A stretch of 12,462 nucleotides of DNA, from contig CAMNAB010000091.1 in the NCBI GenBank assembly GCA_946530355.1, forward strand, positions 1 through 12,462, in the 5' to 3' direction. The notes below the pieces were generated by a model. It saw only the letters and a program-made list of their open reading frames with translations, had not been told where the DNA came from and did no database searches. The translations under genes were made by a program, and so were the position numbers. The stretch is from Firm-04 sp003446315. Lineage in GTDB: Bacteria; Bacillota; Clostridia; Oscillospirales; Ruminococcaceae. The first letter of the stretch is position 1; every line of letters starts with the position of its first letter. Positions 1-6,953 of the stretch are shown one piece after another.

Positions 1-18
1 TTTTATCGCTCGAATATA

Positions 19-1407
19 TCAAAGCTCATATTGCCGCAGTTCGCAGTTTCCCATGAAAAACTGTGAAAACGCCTCTGTGGTCATATCCTGAAAATAGGTT
101 TCCGCAACGCGGCAGACTCCCCCGTGACAGACGCACAATACGGTTTCGCCGGCATATTGATTCCGGATGTCATCAATGCAGCTATAGACACGGTGTGCAA
201 GCTGCAAAAGCGATTCCCCGCCGTCTTTCATCCGGACACCGAATGCACGTTTTGCCGCCTGAAAATCCGGCGTTTGCGTGCGCGGCTGATCTTCATATGA
301 GCCGTAATCCCATTCGCGCAGACGATCATCTGTCACAAGCGGAACATGCAGTTTTTCCTGAATGATCGCAGCAGTCTGACGCGCACGTTTCAGCGGGGAG
401 CAGATGATAAGACTGATATCACGGTGCGCGGCGCAAACCGCAGCAAGCTGTTCTGCCTGCGCAATGCCGTTTTCTGTCAGCGCACAATCCGTGATGCCGC
501 TGATGTGATCTGCTGCATTCATGGTCGTTTCGCCGTGACGGGTGAAGTAAATTCGCATTTTTTGCGGATCCGGACTGATCGGAAAGAGCGTTTGCGGCAG
601 ATGCCCGTTTGTATCCTGAAACAGCTTCATCATTTCGTTTGTCAGACTGTGCTGCTGCGGCTGCAATTCGATCTCGGCGGGTCTGCACCAGCATGCAGAG
701 CGCAGTTCCGATGCATCCATTTTGATCTCGTCGCTGCCGTCAGCCTCGCAGAAGAATCCCATCAGAATATCCTGTGCCATGCCCCACGGCTGTGATTTGT
801 AATACCGGATATTCCGCACGCGCAGACCGGTTTCTTCCATGACTTCACGCGCAACGGTTTCTTCCAGCGTTTCACCGATCTCCGTGAAGCCGGCAACAAG
901 CGCGTTATGCGCATAGCCGCGTGCATAACGGGTGATGAGGATTCTGCCCTTGCTGATGACACCGACGATCACCGCAGGATTGATCCGCGGATAGATCTTA
1001 TGGCTGCAATCGCTGCAAATCAAAGCACGTTCTGTCTGGTCGTGCTGCATATTGCCGCCGCAGATGCCGCAGAACCGATGGTCGGTATACCACTGATGCA
1101 GATGATATGCCGTGAATGCTGCATAGAGATATTTTCCGGTGCAGCGGTCACGCAGTTCCCGCATGGTATAATACTGATAATCTGCGGCTGATTCGGCTGC
1201 ATCTGCCAGAAAAAACGCTTCCTGATCTATAGAAAACAAATAGACGGCATTGGTGCAATTTTCCGGAACATGCGGGAATTGCAGCACACCGTCTGCGCAT
1301 GCGGCAAGCAGCTTGCCGTCCCGGAAGCACATCACATAATCGGTTGGACGCGGCTGCACGTTCCGGAAACTGTTGTTGAGCCGGCTTGGTAAAATATCCT
1401 GTATCAT
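19..1407 (-). CDS. NudC-type Nudix hydrolase fused to a histidine phosphatase domain
   Basis: A 462-residue two-enzyme fusion. Residues 1 to about 110 resemble the N-terminal domain of NADH pyrophosphatase. A zinc ribbon follows (Cys113, Cys116, Cys131, Cys134), then a complete Nudix box at 173-195 (GX5EX7REVMEETGL). The SQPW signature of NudC enzymes is at 205-208, but the usual PFPxS continuation is replaced by GMAQD. From about 284 a histidine phosphatase (phosphoglycerate-mutase-like) domain begins, with RHG at 290-292 (catalytic His291), SPLKRARQT at 337-345 and the second histidine in CHGG (His428). Known NudC enzymes split NADH, NAD or NAD-capped RNA into NMN(H) and AMP. The second domain could remove a phosphate from such a product, but that is inference. 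The frame is unbroken, so the fusion is not an obvious error. It is preceded by CAGGAGT at 1414-1420 and its own promoter. Fold assignments are firm; the substrate is not. Confidence 0.9.
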   Translation of the reverse strand: MIQDILPSRLNNSFRNVQPRPTDYVMCFRDGKLLAACADGVLQFPHVPENCTNAVYLFSIDQEAFFLADAAESAADYQYYTMRELRDRCTGKYLYAAFTAYHLHQWYTDHRFCGICGGNMQHDQTERALICSDCSHKIYPRINPAVIVGVISKGRILITRYARGYAHNALVAGFTEIGETLEETVAREVMEETGLRVRNIRYYKSQPWGMAQDILMGFFCEADGSDEIKMDASELRSACWCRPAEIELQPQQHSLTNEMMKLFQDTNGHLPQTLFPISPDPQKMRIYFTRHGETTMNAADHISGITDCALTENGIAQAEQLAAVCAAHRDISLIICSPLKRARQTAAIIQEKLHVPLVTDDRLREWDYGSYEDQPRTQTPDFQAAKRAFGVRMKDGGESLLQLAHRVYSCIDDIRNQYAGETVLCVCHGGVCRVAETYFQDMTTEAFSQFFMGNCELRQYEL

Positions 1408-1438
1408 GGTTTTACTCCTGTTTCTTCATTGCCCTTCT

Positions 1439-1467
1439 ATTATAACATAGGTTGCGATGAAAAGCAA
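1439..1467 (-). promoter_or_regulatory. SigA-type promoter for the Nudix/phosphatase gene
   Basis: On the minus strand TTGCTT (1462-1467) and a perfect TATAAT (1439-1444) are 17 bp apart. They lie about 30 bases upstream of the start codon at 1407, so the gene is probably transcribed separately from groESL. Confidence 0.8.
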
Positions 1468-1510
1468 TAAGGCGGAAACCGGAGAAGCGGATATTTCGCA
1501 TCAAACAGAA

Positions 1511-1554
1511 ACGCCGCAGCATTTCCGGAGATCATCTCCGAAACGCTGCGGCGT
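1511..1554 (-). terminator. Rho-independent terminator after groEL
   Basis: Arms ACGCCGCAGC (1511-1520) and GCTGCGGCGT (1545-1554) pair perfectly. An inner stem built on CGGAGAT and ATCTCCG extends the hairpin to about 20 pairs. On the minus strand it is followed by the T-rich TTCTGTTTGA. It closes the groES-groEL transcript about 35 bases after the groEL stop. The plus-strand side is also T-rich (ATTTTGTTTCTTT), so it may work in both directions. Confidence 0.85.
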
Positions 1555-1588
1555 ATTTTGTTTCTTTCAGGCGATTTTTTTCAGCGGA

Positions 1589-3214
1589 TCAATAGTCCAT
1601 GCCGCCTGCGGGCATTGCCGGAGCAGCCGGAGCCGGCTCCTTGATATCGGTGACAAGGCTCTCAGTGGTCAGAACCATAGCAGCGACAGAAGCAGCATTT
1701 TCCAGTGCGGAACGAGTTACCTTTGTCGGGTCTACGATACCGGCCGGGATCATATCAACATACTCCTCAGAATATGCATTGAAGCCATAGCCGTCCTTGC
1801 CTGCACGCTTGATGTTTTCGATGATGACAGAGCCTTCCAGACCGGCATTTGCTGCGATCTGACGGATCGGCTCTTCCAGTGCGCGGAGAATGATCTTTGC
1901 ACCGGTCTTTTCATCGCCTTCGAGGGTATCAACGAGTGTCTGAACAGCCTTTGTTGCGTTCAGCAATGCAACGCCGCCGCCGGCAACGATGCCTTCTTCA
2001 ACAGCAGCCTTGGTTGCAGCGAGTGCATCCTCGACGCGCAGCTTCTTTTCCTTCATCTCGATCTCAGTGGGTGCGCCGACCTTGATGACTGCAACGCCGC
2101 CGACCAGCTTTGCAAGACGCTCCTGGAGCTTCTCACGATCGAAATCGGAAGTGGAGTTCTCGATCTCTGCACGGATCTGAGCTACTCTTGCCTGGATTGC
2201 ATCGGAATCGCCGGCACCGTCCACAATGATGGTGTTCTCCTTGGAGATGACGACCTGACGTGCTCTGCCGAGCTGAGTGATCTGTGTATCCTTCAATTCC
2301 AGACCCAGATCAGCAGTGATGACTTCACCGCCGGTCAGTGTAGCGATATCCTTGAGCATTTCCTTGCGGCGATCGCCGAAGCCCGGAGCCTTGATTGCTG
2401 CGCACTTGAAAGTACCGCGCAGATTGTTCAGGATCAGGGTGGTCAGTGCCTCGCCCTCAATATCTTCTGCGATGATGACCAGACGCTTGCCGCTCTGAAC
2501 GATCTGTTCCAGCAGCGGCAGGATTTCCTGAATGTTGGAGATCTTCTTATCTGTGATGAGCAGGAATGCATCATCATAAATTGCTTCCATTTTATCGGTA
2601 TCGGTGACCATGTAAGGGCTGACATAGCCGCGGTCAAACTGCATACCTTCCACAACTTCGCTGTAGGTTTCAGCGGTCTTGGATTCCTCGATGGTGATAA
2701 CGCCGTCCTTGGAGACCTTCTCCATTGCCTCTGCGATCAGCTTGCCGATCGTTTCATCAGCGGAAGAAATGGTTGCAACTCTTGCGATATCAGCGCTGCC
2801 GTCAATCGTCTTGGAATTTGCCTTGACGGTCTCAACAGCCGCATTGACAGCCTTATCCAGACCCTTCTTCAGGATCATCGGATTTGCGCCTGCTGCGATG
2901 TTCTTCATGCCTTCGCGGATGATTGCCTGTGCAAGCAGGGTAGCGGTGGTCGTACCGTCACCGGCTGCATCGTTTGTCTTAACGGAAACTTCCTTGACAA
3001 GCTGTGCACCCATGTTCTCAAACGGGTCTTCCAGTTCGATCTCTTTTGCGATGGTAACACCGTCGTTTGTAATCAGCGGTGCGCCGAATTTCTTGTCCAG
3101 AACGACATTTCTGCCCTTCGGGCCAAGTGTGATTTTAACAGTATTTGCGAGCTTATCAATACCAGCCTGGAGCGCTTTTCTCGCTTCCTCGCCGTACTTC
3201 AGATCTTTAGCCAT
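1589..3214 (-). CDS. groEL: Chaperonin GroEL (Hsp60)
   Basis: A 541-residue protein of normal family length. It forms the cytosolic double-ring chaperonin that folds proteins with GroES using ATP. Visible signatures are the start MAKDLKYGEEARKAL, the nucleotide-binding segments ITLGPKGRNV (about 28-37) and GDGTTTAT (85-92, Asp86), and ITNDGVT with Asp51. VEDAL and EEGIVAGGGVALL mark the second equatorial part, and the C-terminal tail ends in PAGGMDY, the usual Gly/Met-rich form. AAAGGAG (3225-3231) sits 10 bases before the start codon. groES lies 42 bases upstream on the same strand, so the two are one operon under CIRCE control. No truncation or odd residue was seen. Confidence 0.99.
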   Translation of the reverse strand: MAKDLKYGEEARKALQAGIDKLANTVKITLGPKGRNVVLDKKFGAPLITNDGVTIAKEIELEDPFENMGAQLVKEVSVKTNDAAGDGTTTATLLAQAIIREGMKNIAAGANPMILKKGLDKAVNAAVETVKANSKTIDGSADIARVATISSADETIGKLIAEAMEKVSKDGVITIEESKTAETYSEVVEGMQFDRGYVSPYMVTDTDKMEAIYDDAFLLITDKKISNIQEILPLLEQIVQSGKRLVIIAEDIEGEALTTLILNNLRGTFKCAAIKAPGFGDRRKEMLKDIATLTGGEVITADLGLELKDTQITQLGRARQVVISKENTIIVDGAGDSDAIQARVAQIRAEIENSTSDFDREKLQERLAKLVGGVAVIKVGAPTEIEMKEKKLRVEDALAATKAAVEEGIVAGGGVALLNATKAVQTLVDTLEGDEKTGAKIILRALEEPIRQIAANAGLEGSVIIENIKRAGKDGYGFNAYSEEYVDMIPAGIVDPTKVTRSALENAASVAAMVLTTESLVTDIKEPAPAAPAMPAGGMDY

Positions 3215-3256
3215 GATATATCTGCTCCTTTCAGGTTATCGGATTCAAATGGATGA

Positions 3257-3544
3257 TTATGCTTCCACCACTGCCAGAATGTCATTCTGCTTGACGATGG
3301 TATATTCCTGTCCGTCGAGCTTGACCTCGGTGCCGGCATACTTGCTCAGCAGCACTTTGTCGCCGACTTTCACATACATTGTAATTTCTTTGCCTTCCAC
3401 AACGCCGCCGGGACCGACTGCCACAACTTCTGCAACCTGCGGTTTTTCCTGTGCAGAAGCGGTCAGAATGATGCCGCCTTTTGTTGTTTCCTCTGCTTCG
3501 GTCATACGGACCACAACTCTGTCAGCCAAGGGTTTGATTGTCAT
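3257..3544 (-). CDS. groES: Co-chaperonin GroES (Hsp10)
   Basis: A 95-residue protein of typical GroES length. It is the lid of the GroEL chamber. The start MTIKPLADRVVVR, the mobile-loop region with TKGGIIL (about residues 21-27), the GPG turn at about 44-46 and the segment VGDKVLLSKYAGTEVKL are all family features. A strong ribosome site AAGGAGGAA (3551-3559) precedes the start. It is the first gene of the operon, between the CIRCE-bearing leader and groEL. Confidence 0.99.
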   Translation of the reverse strand: MTIKPLADRVVVRMTEAEETTKGGIILTASAQEKPQVAEVVAVGPGGVVEGKEITMYVKVGDKVLLSKYAGTEVKLDGQEYTIVKQNDILAVVEA

Positions 3545-3600
3545 GATGGATTCCTCCTTGTTCTATATTCGGAAGCCGGCATTTGCCGAACCTTCCGGGA

Positions 3601-3609
3601 TTAGCACTC
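3601..3609 (-). promoter_or_regulatory. Extra CIRCE half-site in the groESL leader
   Basis: A third exact copy of TTAGCACTC lies 23 bp from the equivalent CIRCE arm, on its groES side. The segment where a partner arm would be expected (about 3618-3626) matches GAGTGCTAA at only about five of nine positions, so this is a half-site or a decayed second CIRCE. Confidence 0.7.
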
Positions 3610-3623
3610 TGCTTTTGCAGGTC

Positions 3624-3650
3624 TTAGCACTCGTTCTCTCTGAGTGCTAA
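3624..3650 (-). promoter_or_regulatory. CIRCE operator (HrcA binding site)
   Basis: A perfect TTAGCACTC-N9-GAGTGCTAA inverted repeat: arms at 3624-3632 and 3642-3650, with a 9-base spacer. It begins four bases after the -10 box of the groES promoter, so it covers the start of transcription. CIRCE is the known operator of the heat-shock repressor HrcA; hrcA itself is not in this window. Confidence 0.97.
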
Positions 3651-3654
3651 ATCT

Positions 3655-3682
3655 ATTGTACCATGTTTTGAAAAAAAATCAA
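3655..3682 (-). promoter_or_regulatory. SigA-type promoter of groES-groEL
   Basis: On the minus strand TTGATT (3677-3682) and TACAAT (3655-3660) are separated by 16 bp. The start of transcription would fall at about 3648, inside the CIRCE, as expected for HrcA repression. The leader to the groES start is about 100 bases. Confidence 0.85.
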
Positions 3683-3818
3683 GTCTTTTTTCCATCTTTT
3701 CACATTATTTGTATGCATGCACAATTTTTTTTGCTTACATGAGAACGAATTGAACACTTTTATATTCCCGTTCCGCCCGATTCTTTTTATGATATGCAGA
3801 CGGATTCCAAAATATCTC
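3683..3818. other. Divergent intergenic spacer between groESL and the 3949 operon
   Basis: About 136 AT-rich bases between two outward promoters. It holds T-tracts and a TGCATGCA palindrome (3714-3721). I see no coding frame with a ribosome site, no terminator and no RNA gene. Confidence 0.6.
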
Positions 3819-3848
3819 TTGACATTGTCGGCTGTTTTGTGCTACAAT
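3819..3848 (+). promoter_or_regulatory. Strong SigA-type promoter for the 3949-5757 operon
   Basis: A perfect TTGACA (3819-3824) and TACAAT (3843-3848) with an 18-bp spacer. The -10 is preceded by TGC, an extended -10 motif. Transcription would begin near 3855, leaving a leader of about 95 bases. Confidence 0.85.
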
Positions 3849-3896
3849 AGAAGTGTATAGAGTTTGGCGGCTTCGTATGCTTTAGAATGTTGATGC

Positions 3897-3928
3897 AGCG
3901 TCTTTTCCCGCAGCCGGGAGAATGCGCT
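3897..3928 (+). promoter_or_regulatory. Leader hairpin directly upstream of a ribosome site
   Basis: Bases 3897-3910 pair with 3915-3928 around the tetraloop CAGC: 13 pairs including two G-U, with one mismatch (3902/3923). The stem ends only two bases before GAAAGGCGGG (3931-3940), the ribosome site of the gene at 3949. No T-tract follows, so it is not an ordinary terminator. A role in translation or mRNA stability is inference. Confidence 0.65.
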
Positions 3929-3948
3929 CAGAAAGGCGGGAATCCGTT

Positions 3949-4632
3949 ATGCGCGATCTGTTCTTTTTGCCCGATCGTTGGGAGCCGGATCCGATGATCT
4001 CAACGAATCAAACCCGGCATATCAAAGTGCACGGCTATTCCGGCAAGACCGTCCCTGCATGGCAGCTCGGCGATTGGAAAGGAAACTGGTCAGCCGTCTG
4101 CTCCTCGATCCCGATGGCTTCCGGCTGGCTGGAAGCAGGCGGTGAATATCGCTTTTGCTTTTGTCTGAACGGCGGCGAAAACAGCCGCGGAGATGAAGTC
4201 TGCATGCTGGAAATTTTCGGGGATGACCGCGAGGAACGGCTTTGCTTTCCGCTGAACCGCGGCAAAACCAAACCGCTGCTCGAAAAAAATCATTGGCTGA
4301 TCTACGCGATCCCGTTTACGGCTCCTGCCGCTTCGGATGCACTGTATTTCCGGTTTGTCGCTTCCGGTGCAGTCTGTACCGTCACCGGATTGCCTGAAAT
4401 GAATATGGCGGCATGTGACAACATTGTGCCCGATGAGCCGGATACGACCCATGCACAGCGCCATAATATCTGCTTTCCGGACGGATGGCCGGAGAAAAAG
4501 GAAAAAGTCGTGCTGAAGGCACGCGGAAAAGAATTTGCGCTCCCTAAGAAAACATTGCAGATAACGGCTGCGGCTGCCGGTCTGACCGTTGGTTCGCTGC
4601 TGGTTTATCAAATGCTGAAACGTCGGAAGTAA
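3949..4632 (+). CDS. Predicted C-tail-anchored protein of unknown function
   Basis: 227 residues from the chosen start; I do not recognise the family. There is no signal peptide. The body (about 1-195) is rich in short beta-strand-like stretches and aromatic residues (AWQLGDWKGNW, EYRFCFCLNGG, HWLIYAIPFTAP, ALYFRFVASG), which looks like a beta-sandwich fold. About 204-221 (ITAAAAGLTVGSLLVYQM) is a single membrane segment, followed by the basic tail LKRRK. This suggests a cytoplasmic domain held to the membrane by its C-terminus. An in-frame ATG at 3922 would add nine residues but lies in the leader hairpin without a well-placed ribosome site; 3949 has AAAGGCGGG eight bases upstream. The stop is six bases before the lipoprotein gene, so the two are probably co-translated. 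Confidence 0.8.
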   Translation: MRDLFFLPDRWEPDPMISTNQTRHIKVHGYSGKTVPAWQLGDWKGNWSAVCSSIPMASGWLEAGGEYRFCFCLNGGENSRGDEVCMLEIFGDDREERLCFPLNRGKTKPLLEKNHWLIYAIPFTAPAASDALYFRFVASGAVCTVTGLPEMNMAACDNIVPDEPDTTHAQRHNICFPDGWPEKKEKVVLKARGKEFALPKKTLQITAAAAGLTVGSLLVYQMLKRRK

Positions 4633-4638
4633 AATACT

Positions 4639-5757
4639 ATGAAAAAGAATGCATCTTTCGCTTACGCTGCATTGCTGCTTTCTGCATGTGCGGCGGTCTG
4701 TTCCGTGCTGACCGCCTGCGGCAATGCGCCCGATCCGGATGCAGAGAACAATAATCTGTTTGCGGAAACGACCGCTTCCACAACGATCCGAACGACTTTT
4801 ACAACGGATTATCCGGATCCGTCTGTTCTGTCACCGATCGCACATGTTTACGCAGTCGTTCCGCCGGAGAAAACATATATCCGGATCTATGAAAAACCGG
4901 AAACCGACAGCAAAGTTGTTGTGCGGCTGCTCCGGAATGATGAGCTTTCCGTTTTGCAAAAGCAGAACGGCTGGCTTTGTGTGCGCTTTGGTAAGTTTAC
5001 CGGATGGATTCAGACAACAGATGTTTCTTCTTTCCCGATGGAAACGGAAACAACCGAAACAACAACAGAACCGGAAGCGGAGATCGGTTACATCTCCATG
5101 CCGAATCCCAATGAAAGCACTGCGGTTTATGAGAAAGCGGATATGGAATCCAAACAGCTTGCGCAGGCTGCACACGGCGATGTCATTGGTATTCTTTCGG
5201 AAGCGGACGGCTGGTGTCTGGTTCGCTTCGGAGAGGATGTGCAGGGCTATATTCCTGCGCGGTTCGCTGCCCGCGGTACCATGACGACCGCAACGACCAC
5301 GATCACCACCGCTGCAACAACGGCTGCGACTGTGCCCGAAACGACGCCCGCGCCGCCTGCACCGGTTACGGAACCGCCCGTTACGGCTGCACCGCCGGCA
5401 ACAGCCGCGCCGACCGTTCCGGCTGTGACTGCTGCACCGAACGGTACGGAGACAAATGTCCTGATCCCGGCAAGTGAACTGTGGGGATATGTGCCGTATG
5501 CCAAAACCGCAAACATGCGGCTGAATGTGACCGATCTGATGTGCAACAACGGAGAGGCAGTTGCATCGCATTATGATTCGAATTACGGCATGCTGGATAC
5601 CGTCACTGCCATTTATATCACAAATGTGCGGCAGAGTGTCGGGTCTGTTTCGGTGATGGGCACGCTGGAAGTGCAGGAGATCCGCACCAGAAACGGCAGA
5701 CAGGAAACTGTTGTGATTGACACGATCCCGTTCTCGATCGTGAAGCCGCTGCAATAG
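4639..5757 (+). CDS. Lipoprotein with two SH3-like domains and a Thr/Pro linker
   Basis: 372 residues. A basic start and hydrophobic core lead to the lipobox LTAC-G with Cys27 as the likely lipidated residue (LSAC at 14-17 is a weaker alternative). Two bacterial SH3-like domains follow at about 70-130 and 149-210, each ending in a matching pattern (NGWLCVRFGKFTGWI; DGWCLVRFGEDVQGYI). A linker of about 60 residues rich in Thr, Ala and Pro (212-272) leads to a C-terminal domain (273-372) that I do not recognise. The known role of bacterial SH3 domains in binding peptidoglycan or envelope partners suggests a surface or wall-associated protein. Its ribosome site (GGAAG, 4625-4629) is weak and overlaps the end of the upstream gene, consistent with translational coupling to that membrane protein. 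A role in envelope maintenance is plausible but unproven. Confidence 0.88.
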   Translation: MKKNASFAYAALLLSACAAVCSVLTACGNAPDPDAENNNLFAETTASTTIRTTFTTDYPDPSVLSPIAHVYAVVPPEKTYIRIYEKPETDSKVVVRLLRNDELSVLQKQNGWLCVRFGKFTGWIQTTDVSSFPMETETTETTTEPEAEIGYISMPNPNESTAVYEKADMESKQLAQAAHGDVIGILSEADGWCLVRFGEDVQGYIPARFAARGTMTTATTTITTAATTAATVPETTPAPPAPVTEPPVTAAPPATAAPTVPAVTAAPNGTETNVLIPASELWGYVPYAKTANMRLNVTDLMCNNGEAVASHYDSNYGMLDTVTAIYITNVRQSVGSVSVMGTLEVQEIRTRNGRQETVVIDTIPFSIVKPLQ

Positions 5758-5812
5758 CGATATACTGTGCTTGTGTACAGTTGATTTATACATTTTCAGG
5801 AGGAATCTTTAC

Positions 5813-6910
5813 ATGAAACTTGGAATGGTCGGTCTGCCGAATGTCGGCAAGAGCACACTGTTCAATGCGCTGACGAATGCCGGCGCAGAATCTGCGAATT
5901 ATCCGTTTTGTACAATTGATAAGAATGTCGGTGTCGTTTCGGTTCCGGATACAAGACTGGAAAAACTCGCCGAGATCTATCAGCCGAAAAAGTTTACACC
6001 CGCTACCTTGCAGTTCGTGGATATTGCAGGACTGGTCAAAGGTGCCAGCAAGGGTGAAGGACTCGGCAACCGGTTTTTGGCGGATATTCGTGAGGTGGAT
6101 GCGATCATCCATGTCGTGCGCTGCTTTGAGGATGACAATATTGTGCATGTGGACGGCTCCATTGACCCGAAACGGGATATTGAAGTCATCAATCTGGAAC
6201 TGATCTTCTCCGATATTGAACTGATCGAGCGCCGCATTGATAAAACAGCGAAACTCGCAAAGGGCGATAAGAAATATCAGGCAGACCTCGCACTGCTGAA
6301 ACGGTTGCAGGAGCATCTGACGGACGGGAAACCTGCCCGCAGCTTCGAGTGCAGTGAGGATGAATGGGCTGTGATTCTGGAAACGCCGCTGCTGACTGCA
6401 AAGCCGGTCATCTATGCAGCAAATCTCTCGGAAGCCGATTTCTCCGGCAGTCTGGAAAGCAATCCGCATTTTCAGGCGGTCAAAAAGATCGCAGAGGAAG
6501 AACATGCAGCCGTTTTCCCGATCTGTGCACAGATCGAAGCGGAGATCTCCGATATGACAGAAGAGGAGCAAAAGGAATTCCTTGCCGATCTTGGTTTGGA
6601 AGAATCCGGTCTGACGCGCATCATTCATGCCGGATATGCGCTGCTGGGTCTGATCTCTTATCTCACAGGCGGCTCCGATGAATGCCGTGCGTGGACGATC
6701 AAAAAGGGTACCAAAGCGCCGCAGGCAGCCGGAAAGATCCACTCCGATTTCGAAAAAGGGTTTATCCGCGCTGAGGTCATTTCCTTTGAGGATTTCATGG
6801 CAAACGGCGGCAATATGACTGCGGCAAAGGAAAAGGGCGTTGTCCGCATGGAAGGCAAGACCTACGAGGTCGCGGACGGCGATATCATTACATTCCACTT
6901 TACTTCATAA
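5813..6910 (+). CDS. ychF: Redox/ribosome-associated ATPase YchF (Obg-like)
   Basis: 365 residues, the normal YchF length. The start at 5813 has AGGAGGA (5798-5804) eight bases upstream and gives the family start MKLGMVGLPNVGKST; an in-frame ATG further upstream has no such support. The P-loop is at 7-15, DIAGLV (switch II) at 70-75 and NLSE at 204-207. That last motif replaces the NKxD guanine signature, in line with YchF proteins preferring ATP. A TGS domain takes up about 280-363. YchF is a cytosolic, ribosome-associated protein linked to stress responses and translation. It follows the lipoprotein gene by 55 bases and may be co-transcribed with it, as I see no convincing promoter in the gap. 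A strong terminator ends it. Confidence 0.97.
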   Translation: MKLGMVGLPNVGKSTLFNALTNAGAESANYPFCTIDKNVGVVSVPDTRLEKLAEIYQPKKFTPATLQFVDIAGLVKGASKGEGLGNRFLADIREVDAIIHVVRCFEDDNIVHVDGSIDPKRDIEVINLELIFSDIELIERRIDKTAKLAKGDKKYQADLALLKRLQEHLTDGKPARSFECSEDEWAVILETPLLTAKPVIYAANLSEADFSGSLESNPHFQAVKKIAEEEHAAVFPICAQIEAEISDMTEEEQKEFLADLGLEESGLTRIIHAGYALLGLISYLTGGSDECRAWTIKKGTKAPQAAGKIHSDFEKGFIRAEVISFEDFMANGGNMTAAKEKGVVRMEGKTYEVADGDIITFHFTS

Positions 6911-6915
6911 AAAGC

Positions 6916-6952
6916 AGGATCCCCGGAGTGAAAAACTTCGGGGATCCTTTTT
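6916..6952. terminator. Bidirectional terminator between ychF and the histidine kinase
   Basis: AGGATCCCCGGAG (6916-6928) and CTTCGGGGATCCT (6936-6948) form a 13-pair stem with one G-U and a 7-base loop. It is followed by TTTTT on the plus strand and, on the minus strand, by GCTTTTTATG. It lies between two convergent stops (6910 and 6954) and can serve both. Confidence 0.93.
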
Positions 6953-6953
6953 G

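Noticed and set aside
1457..3256. A 599-codon open frame on the plus strand opposite groEL
   Set aside because: It lies antisense to an unmistakable groEL, has no proper ribosome site and no recognisable domain. Codon use in groEL leaves few antisense stops, which makes such shadows.
2679..3650. A 323-codon plus-strand frame across groEL, groES and the CIRCE
   Set aside because: It runs through two real genes and their operator on the other strand; low-complexity Ser/Ala-rich translation and no family signature.
5281..5455. Repetitive ACN/GCN/CCN tract as a possible DNA repeat array
   Set aside because: It is a codon-level Thr/Ala/Pro linker inside the lipoprotein gene without a fixed period; no evidence of a CRISPR or tandem repeat.
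4831..5793. A 320-codon minus-strand frame opposite the lipoprotein gene, rich in Arg, Cys and Gly
   Set aside because: The odd composition is the mirror of the Thr/Ala/Pro linker codons; no start signals.
5786..6898. A 370-codon minus-strand frame opposite ychF
   Set aside because: Complete overlap with the conserved ychF gene; the translation has no domain pattern.
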